A DNA stretch of 33,405 nucleotides, taken from Pseudomonadota bacterium (lineage in GTDB: Bacteria; Pseudomonadota; Gammaproteobacteria; UBA6186; Azoamicaceae). Both the position numbers and the translations under genes were made by a program. The notes below the pieces were generated by a model, which saw only the letters and a program-made list of their open reading frames with translations, made no database searches and was not told the origin of the DNA. The stretch lies in assembly GCA_021848375.1 (NCBI GenBank), contig JAJZUR010000002.1:1-33405 (forward strand), read 5' to 3'. Of the stretch, positions 33,201 to 33,405 are shown one piece after another (position 1 is the stretch's first letter; every line of letters starts with the position of its first letter).

Positions 33201-33405
33201 AACAGTACCGGATGTTCACGAATAACTTCTTCTAAAATATCCCAAACCTCCGGCCCTTCTCGATCCACTAATTTTTTAGCTGCCTTAATCGTGGTGGCAA
33301 GACCTCGGAATTCCAGTTTACTGAAGATGAACGGCTTAAAGAGTTCTAACGCCATTTTCTTCGGTAACCCACACTGATGTAATCTTAAAGTTGGTCCTAC
33401 GACAA
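30272..33405 (-). CDS. rpoC: RNA polymerase beta' subunit, 5' end outside the window
   Basis: This is the 3' three quarters of rpoC (about 1044 codons). The frame is open to the edge (VVGPTLRLHQCGLPKKMAL...), so an internal ATG at 33355 is not the start. It contains the catalytic NADFDGDQMAVHVP, the trigger-loop and bridge-helix region (GARGSAAQMRQLAGMRGLMA), the second zinc-binding cysteines (C in EIDCGT, and CQTRYGICAKCYG) and RTFHIGGAASR. The C-terminus (DIEQALGEALNSTGT) is normal. No insertion, intein or frameshift is seen. Confidence 0.98.
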   Translation of the reverse strand, partial: VVGPTLRLHQCGLPKKMALELFKPFIFSKLEFRGLATTIKAAKKLVDREGPEVWDILEEVIREHPVLLNRAPTLHRLGIQAFEPMLVEGKAIQLHPLVCAAYNADFDGDQMAVHVPLTIEAQLEARALMMSTNNILSPANGEPIIVPSQDVVLGLYYMTRERINVLGEGQVFSDVAEVHRAYANGAVNLHAKVKVRIPTDDVGGYRMVDTTVGRALLSDILPKGMAFELINQVMTKKVISSLINTCFRRVGLKETVIFADHLMYTGFAYAARSGISIGINDLVIPSSKGSIIAQAEEEVKEIGMQYASGLVTHGERYNKVIDIWSRTNDQVAKAMMSELATEMVANAKNEMVKQESYNPIFMMADSGARGSAAQMRQLAGMRGLMAKPDGSIIETPIRANFREGLNVLEYFISTHGARKGLSDTALKTANSGYLTRRLVDVAQDVVVTEIDCGTTQGLTMTPLIEGGDVVEPLRERVLGRVILDDVVNPETGEITILAGTLLDEDLVDILESIGVDQVRVRSAITCQTRYGICAKCYGRDLANGKQTSIGEAVGVIAAQSIGEPGTQLTMRTFHIGGAASRATADNSIQVKSNGRARLTNVKLLQHTKGYSVVVSRSGELTIADEQGREWERYKLPYGAILTIADGSSVKASETVATWDPHNHPVITEVGGRIQYVDLIDGVTMRRQTDEVTGLTSVVVMDPKQRGVGGRDLRPMVKLVDKEGNDITLPGTTLFAHYFLSADAIINPEDGAEVGVGDVIARIPQETSKTRDITGGLPRVADLFEARRPKEPEILAEISGVVSFGKETKGKRRLLIMPTEGEMHEELIPKWRHVSVFEGEHVQRGEKIADGAPDPHEILRLLGVDALANYIVNEVQDVYRLQGVKINDKHIEVIVRQMLRKVVITSPGDTRYLAGEQVDIGDLREVNDKYIAENKLPALYDPILLGITKASLATESFISAASFQETTRVLTEAAVSGKRDNLRGLKENVTVGRLIPAGTGLAYHEERRRRARLGEKPEQNQPKPPITASDIEQALGEALNSTGT

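Overview
The window looks like chromosome of an AT-leaning gammaproteobacterium. The gene set (RpoS, IHF beta, DsbC, XerD, Coq7, the rpsF-rpsR-rplI-dnaB-alr and rpsP-rimM-trmD-rplS clusters) would suit the Legionellales/Coxiella-like part of the class; that placement is inference from gene content and was not tested with a tree. No tRNA, rRNA or CRISPR array was seen. Several genes are visibly decaying (both remaining members of a bufferin-type operon, an aldehyde dehydrogenase, a DUF559 nuclease, possibly two uncharacterised genes), and there are an IS30 element and REP-like hairpins. This fits a lineage that is losing genes, as host-associated bacteria do.

Layout. 24-1418: an IS30-family element with a complete transposase and an unusually long 3' non-coding arm that holds a ~98-nt hairpin. 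1551-2963: a tiny gene remnant and an orphan AAA ATPase with a DUF234/PD-(D/E)XK-like tail, preceded by a 15-bp tandem palindrome array. 3083-5692: beta-barrel protein and ihfB (minus), rpoS (plus), DUF2970 protein (minus). 5761-7080: a ZapB-like coiled coil, then a broken bufferin locus (bufA1 and bufC pseudogenes, bufB missing). 7130-12027: coq7 and an RND pump (adaptor plus permease). 12126-14502: a GIN-domain protein coupled to msrA, and a gutted succinate-semialdehyde dehydrogenase-type gene.

14706-21097: a DUF559 gene bracketed by a perfect 40-bp inverted REP-like repeat; groES-groEL with a sigma-32-type promoter; a second REP-like element; then the replication/ribosome operon rpsF-rpsR-rplI-dnaB-alr on the minus strand. 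21336-24226: an L,D-transpeptidase lipoprotein and three unrecognised genes, one carrying a clear internal duplication and two that look like one gene split at an A9 run. 24321-28904: a response regulator with a degenerate GGDEF domain, dsbC, xerD, rplS, trmD, rimM, rpsP. 29120-33405: a small unknown gene, a hairpin repeat, a GNAT acetyltransferase, a DUF1653 protein and the 3' three quarters of rpoC, which runs off the window.

The housekeeping parts are ordinary. The parts that deserve attention are the decayed bufferin (MNIO-RiPP) locus, the duplicated-domain protein at 22107-23183 with its neighbours, the REP-bracketed DUF559 cassette, the operator-like array at 2969-3003 and the IS30-borne hairpin. 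Because several lesions are single-base changes in homopolymers, some could be sequencing errors; the nonsense codons and the internal deletion could not be explained that way.
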